Under the pieces are notes generated by a model, which saw nothing but the letters and a program-made list of their open reading frames with translations, searched no databases and was not told the origin of the DNA. Position numbers and translations under genes: made by a program. A stretch of DNA of 64,000 nt. Origin: JAHRAW01 sp965226545 (lineage in GTDB: Bacteria; Pseudomonadota; Gammaproteobacteria; Arenicellales; Poriferihabitantaceae). Position 1 is the stretch's first letter; each line of letters starts with the position of its first letter. Location of the stretch: positions 868,001 to 932,000 of the forward strand of contig OZ245364.1 in the NCBI GenBank assembly GCA_965226545.1, read 5' to 3'. Positions 60,617 to 64,000 of this stretch are shown one piece after another.

Positions 60617-61918
60617 ATGCCCGACCATTCATCTTGCCGTTCGCATCGCCGTCTCCGCGCGGCGATGGTGTTGGCGTTAACGACCGCAATGTTAATGTTA
60701 ACCGTCGGCGAAGCGCGCGCGGTGGACTGGGCGTTGCCGTCTTGGACGCAAGTGCAGGTGATGACGCAAACCGCGTGGTATTCGTTGTTGCATTTATTGT
60801 TGTTGCCGTTGTGGGATGAATTGGGCGCGCGGGAAATTGTGCGGCGGGTGGCGTGGATTGGCGGCGTGATTGCAGTGTTGGCGGCGGTTGGTTGGGTGGC
60901 GTCGCAACGACGCGCCGGTGCATCCGGCGCGACGCGACTCGGGCGGCGCGTGCGCAAGGCGGTGTGGAAGGAAATGGATTCGGATACGCCGGAAAATCTC
61001 GACTCATCGACTTGGCGATTGTCATCGGTCAACAGCGCATTCGGGCGCATGCGCACCACGGTCAGCGACACCAAACCGCACATCCGCGATTCCGCCGACG
61101 CCGCGCGACGCGGCACGGCGACGATGCGCGACGCCTTGGATGCAATCGCGGCCACGCGCGACCAAGCGGTGCAAGGCAATGAACATTTGCAGCGGTTTGC
61201 GGCGAGCGCGAAACAACTTGCGCCGCTGGTCGAATCATTGCGCGAATGCGTCGACCAAGCCAATCTGTTGTCGCTCAACACCGCGGTGCAAGCCGCCAAT
61301 GCCGGCGAGTTGGGGCGCGGCTTTGGCGCCGCCGCCGAGGAGTTGCGGCGGCTAAGCGAACAATCGGCGCGCGACGCCGCGCGCATCGGCGACTTGGCGC
61401 GCACGATGCAAACCGACGCCACTCAAGCGGTCAACGCCACGCAAAACGCCGCGGACAACGCCGTCGACGGCGCGCAACTCGGCGAACAAGCCGCCCAAGC
61501 GATGAGTGAAATCGAACGCGCGGTGCGGGTGTTGCAGAATGCATTGGATGCGGCGTTGCAGGATGCGGGCGGACAACCCGGCGGCAAACGCAACGCCGCG
61601 CGTCGCGTGCGTCGGCGGCGCAATGTCGATGGTGATGTTAATGTCGGCGGCGGCAATGTTAATGCGCGCGGCGGCGACGTTAATACGCGCGGCGACAATG
61701 TCAATGCTCGAGGCGTCGCCGGTCGAAGCAAGGCGACTGCAGGCGATGCGCGCGGTGCGCCCAAACGTCGTTCGCGCGCGCGTTATGGCATTGAGAAAAT
61801 GGATTTCGCCGGCCGCGACCGTCGCCGCACTGCGCGTCGGTCGACTGAGTCAAATGAATCAAGCGAACCAAACGAATCCACCGACCCAAATGAACGGCGC
61901 GAGCCGCCGCTTCGATGA
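60617..61918 (+). CDS. degenerate methyl-accepting chemotaxis-type protein (PilJ-like tip)
   Basis: A 433-residue protein. An N-terminal signal or anchor segment is followed by a second membrane helix (about 82-94), with almost no sensor domain and no HAMP domain. The coiled-coil signalling tip is recognisable near residues 210-260: VDQANLLSLNTAVQAANAGELGRGFGAAAEELRRLSEQSA (family QTNLLALNAAIEAARAGE.GRGF). From about residue 335 the protein is repeat-derived and basic (GGNVNARGGDVNTRGDNVNARG), then Ser/Glu-rich. It probably pairs with the ChpA-like protein at 62612. Confidence 0.75.
   Translation: MPDHSSCRSHRRLRAAMVLALTTAMLMLTVGEARAVDWALPSWTQVQVMTQTAWYSLLHLLLLPLWDELGAREIVRRVAWIGGVIAVLAAVGWVASQRRAGASGATRLGRRVRKAVWKEMDSDTPENLDSSTWRLSSVNSAFGRMRTTVSDTKPHIRDSADAARRGTATMRDALDAIAATRDQAVQGNEHLQRFAASAKQLAPLVESLRECVDQANLLSLNTAVQAANAGELGRGFGAAAEELRRLSEQSARDAARIGDLARTMQTDATQAVNATQNAADNAVDGAQLGEQAAQAMSEIERAVRVLQNALDAALQDAGGQPGGKRNAARRVRRRRNVDGDVNVGGGNVNARGGDVNTRGDNVNARGVAGRSKATAGDARGAPKRRSRARYGIEKMDFAGRDRRRTARRSTESNESSEPNESTDPNERREPPLR
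61627..61712 (+). repeat. 24-bp repeat inside the MCP-like gene (ggcgacgttaatacgcgc type)
   Basis: About three degenerate 24-base units encode the GGNVNARG / GGDVNTRG / GDNVNARG stretch. The period keeps the reading frame. Confidence 0.8.
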
Positions 61919-62611
61919 ATGCCTTCGCCGATTGCGCAATGTTGCCGGTGCGCCAAGCGGTCGTTGCATAATGCAACCGGATAATACGATGTCGCCGACT
62001 CATCGAATTCGTTTATTAATGCGTTGTATGCATCGCACAATGTTGCGCATCGACAAATTAAATTGGTCGGTGAAAAGTTTGTTGCGTTTGTTTTTACGAC
62101 TCGCACTTGTACTGTCGCGCGTTACGATGTTGCGCATTGGCAAGTTAAACTTACGGACGGAAAATTTATTTGGTTTTGTACAGTGCACTTTGGTTGTACG
62201 ACGCACACTGTTACTGTCGCGCGTTACGATGTTGTGTATTGGCAAGTTAAACTTACGGACGGAAAATTTATTTGGTTTTGTGCAGTGCACTTTGGTTGTA
62301 CGACTCGCACTTGTACTGTCGCGCATTGCGATGTTGTGCGCTGGCAACTTAAACTGGCGGACAAAAAACTTGTTTGAATTGTTTAGGCAACGCACACTGT
62401 TACTGTTGCGCGTCACAATGTCGCGCATCGACACATTAAATTGGCAAACCGAAGATTCACTTCGTTTATTTACTCACCCGTTACTTCACCGCGCACAATT
62501 GCGCGCGCACTGTTGCACTTCGGCAAACCAAACCCGCGCACAAAAAATTCAATGCGCGTATCCATCCGCGATGCATAGCCGCGCAATTCAATTGCGGTGT
62601 GTGGTGCGGCG
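61919..62611. other. 693-base gap dominated by 87/102-bp tandem repeats
   Basis: Apart from the repeat array (about 62037-62440) I see no supported gene. A long plus-strand frame and a minus-strand frame cross it because the 87- and 102-base units are multiples of three; neither has family resemblance or a ribosome-binding site. Confidence 0.6.
62037..62440. repeat. 102-bp tandem repeat with flanking 87-bp variants
   Basis: ggcaagttaaac begins units at 62139 and 62241, and a variant (ggcaacttaaac) at 62343: exact 102-base spacing. The 62139 and 62241 units differ at about ten positions. Shorter 87-base variants (tgcgcatcgacaaattaaa) occur on each side. Confidence 0.9.
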
Positions 62612-64000
62612 ATGAATTTGCCGGCGGCGGTCGTGGATGGCGAGGCGATATTGGGGCGGATACGCGCGCATCTTGGCGCGTGGCGCGACGGCAAGGTTCA
62701 TCCGGGATTGATTGCCGCGTTGCGCGATGAATTTCGCGCGATGCAATCCGCCGCAGCCGCCGCCGGGTTGGACGACATCGAACGTTTGTGCGGCGCGGTC
62801 GAACGGTTTTTATTGCGCGGCGCCGAGATTGCGCGCGGCGACGACAATGTCAGTTCGCTTAATTTGCTCGAAGAAGTGCATGACGGCTTGATGGCCGATT
62901 TGGGTTTTGTCACAACCGCCGCGCGCGGACACGCCAAATTGTTGCACGGCATGATGACGATGTTGTTGCCCGGCGAAAGCGCGGATGCGCCGCCGCGCCC
63001 GCCGACACCGCGCGGTGAATCATTGGAGGCATTGGCGCGACAACTGCGCGACGCCGCCCGCCAAACCGCAACTCGCGCCGGACGGCAAGTCGATGTGTCG
63101 ACCAACTTCGGCGAAGTCGAAGTTGACCGCGAAGTGCTTGCGCGCATTCGCGCGCCGTTGCAGGCGATGATTGGCGCGGCGATTGCGCGCAGTCGGCGCG
63201 GTGCGGTCGAGATTCGTCTTAGCGCGACAAAGCGCGATGATGATTGGCTGTTGGAATACGCCGACGATGCCGGACAACCGTCGCCGGCTGAACTCGCCGC
63301 GCGCGCGGTTGCATTGCGCTTAACCGATGCGCCCGACAAAGTCGCCGATGCGCATCGGTTGCAGATTGTTACGCATCCAAATTTTATCGATGCCGCTGTC
63401 GACGTTGACGTTAATGTCGCCGCCGGCATCGATGCAAGTGTCGGCACAAATCAAAGTGTCGGTACAAGTGTCAATGCAAGTGCAAGTACCAATGCAAGTA
63501 AGAGTACAAGCGCAAGCACCAACACTTTCGCCGACAGCGCGCGGGCGTTGCGCGCGTATCTTGCGACGGTGGCGGAGTTGGGCGGGTTGCTTGCGCTCGA
63601 TTCGCGTTATGTCGATGGCTTGCATTGGCAATGCAGTTTGCCGCATGCGCACGGCATGCGCGTGTTGTTGGCGACGATTGGCGAACGGCAATGCGCGTTG
63701 CCGACTCATTTGATTGCGCGGATTGTGCATCTGCGCGCCGCGCACATCGGCGAACACGCGGTGCAGATTGACGGTGAAATCACGCCGCGCCTGCAGGTCG
63801 GCGCGGCGTTTGGCGCGACGCCGCCGACGCGCCTCGGCAAGGTTGCGGTGTTGCGGTTGGGCGACCGCATCGGCGCATTGGTCGCGACGCGATTCGATCG
63901 CGTGGTCGAATCGGTCGGGGTTTCGCCGCCGCAAGCGACGCAATCGAATGCATCGCCCAAGGCCTTGGGCGGGGTTGCATTGCTCGCCGATTCGCGCAGT
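62612..64000 (+). CDS. ChpA/CheA-like protein with degenerate kinase domain, 3' partial
   Basis: The frame opens at the ATG at 62612 and runs off the window (463 codons seen). The order is that of a chemotaxis kinase C-terminal half: a helical region (SLNLLEEVHDGLMADLGFV), a segment like the CheA N-box helix but degenerate (VLARIRAPLQAMIGAAIARS where CheA has LLRNAxDHGIE), an ADDAGQ remnant of the G-box, and a CheW-like SH3 pair (LLATIGERQCALPTHLIARIVHL, LGDRIGALVATRFDRVVESVGV). The ATP-binding asparagine is missing, and no Hpt histidine domain precedes it, so kinase activity is doubtful. A Ser/Asn/Thr-rich insert of about 45 residues near 262-307 is repeat-derived. Confidence 0.65.
   Translation, partial: MNLPAAVVDGEAILGRIRAHLGAWRDGKVHPGLIAALRDEFRAMQSAAAAAGLDDIERLCGAVERFLLRGAEIARGDDNVSSLNLLEEVHDGLMADLGFVTTAARGHAKLLHGMMTMLLPGESADAPPRPPTPRGESLEALARQLRDAARQTATRAGRQVDVSTNFGEVEVDREVLARIRAPLQAMIGAAIARSRRGAVEIRLSATKRDDDWLLEYADDAGQPSPAELAARAVALRLTDAPDKVADAHRLQIVTHPNFIDAAVDVDVNVAAGIDASVGTNQSVGTSVNASASTNASKSTSASTNTFADSARALRAYLATVAELGGLLALDSRYVDGLHWQCSLPHAHGMRVLLATIGERQCALPTHLIARIVHLRAAHIGEHAVQIDGEITPRLQVGAAFGATPPTRLGKVAVLRLGDRIGALVATRFDRVVESVGVSPPQATQSNASPKALGGVALLADSRS
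63398..63525 (+). repeat. 6/18-bp repeat inside the ChpA-like gene (aatgcaagtgcaagtacc)
   Basis: Units of gtcaatgcaagtgcaagt type encode the DVDVNV ... NASASTNASKSTSAS insert. The period keeps the frame. Confidence 0.85.

Noticed and set aside
62000..62434. Minus-strand open frame (144 codons) over the same repeat array
   Set aside because: The peptide only repeats the array (NKFSVRKFNLPIHNIVTRD units). Open frames on both strands are expected from a stop-free repeat.
61506..62615. Long plus-strand open frame (369 codons) crossing the gap between the MCP-like and ChpA-like genes
   Set aside because: It overlaps the MCP-like gene in another frame and then reads through the 87/102-bp repeat, whose unit lengths are multiples of three. 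No domain or ribosome-binding site supports it.

Overview
The window looks like a chromosomal segment of an uncultivated gammaproteobacterium. The order yqgE-ruvX-pyrR-pyrB-pyrC' (the last an inactive dihydroorotase) is the one known from Pseudomonas. cmoA-cmoB, a nrdR-ribD-ribE-ribBA-ribH-nusB-pgpA run with a RibBA whose GTP cyclohydrolase half is degenerate, secD-secF and a PilJ/ChpA-like chemosensory pair all fit the same class. No rRNA, tRNA, CRISPR array or transposase gene was seen. Species cannot be named from the sequence.

Layout. 1-5645: tightly overlapping cluster (methyltransferase, arylamine N-acetyltransferase-fold enzyme, PhyH dioxygenase, short M20 hydrolase, nucleotide-sugar epimerase, polysaccharide deacetylase), probably making or modifying a glycan or small molecule. 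5889-11425: EamA exporter, tiny lipoprotein, and a sialidase-like / membrane / LtaS-like sulfatase trio. 11609-13355: DgkA and an aminotransferase. 13415-18610: accessory island with a two-helix membrane protein, an EcoRI-type adenine methyltransferase with a DUF262-HNH nuclease, and a winged-helix/PIN-like/membrane protein, separated by broken copies of the neighbouring core genes. 18747-29730: cysteine dioxygenase, secDF, riboflavin operon, nusB, pgpA, an HNH protein, AcuI-like reductase. 29894-37395: flavoprotein disulfide reductase plus DedA-like protein, then icd with restriction-modification genes on both sides, then a LOG protein. 37744-47495: the propionyl-CoA to succinyl-CoA route (mcm, pccB, pccA, meaB, mce), interrupted between pccB and pccA by three toxin-antitoxin type loci. 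47502-55250: cmoAB, folA, thyA, a PBP transpeptidase, a J-domain protein, DUF924, degP. 55728-60217: pyrimidine operon. 60617-end: degenerate MCP and ChpA-like pair.

Two themes stand out. First, accessory genes sit beside partial, diverged duplicates of the adjacent core genes (aminotransferase 3' end, cysteine dioxygenase 5' end, pccB 3' end), suggesting acquisition by recombination that leaves a homologous stub. Second, intergenic DNA is full of degenerate short tandem repeats (periods 6, 10, 12, 13, 15, 18, 42 and 102 bp), and similar repeats run into coding sequences, giving RibD, PyrB, the PBP and both chemosensory proteins low-complexity inserts or tails.
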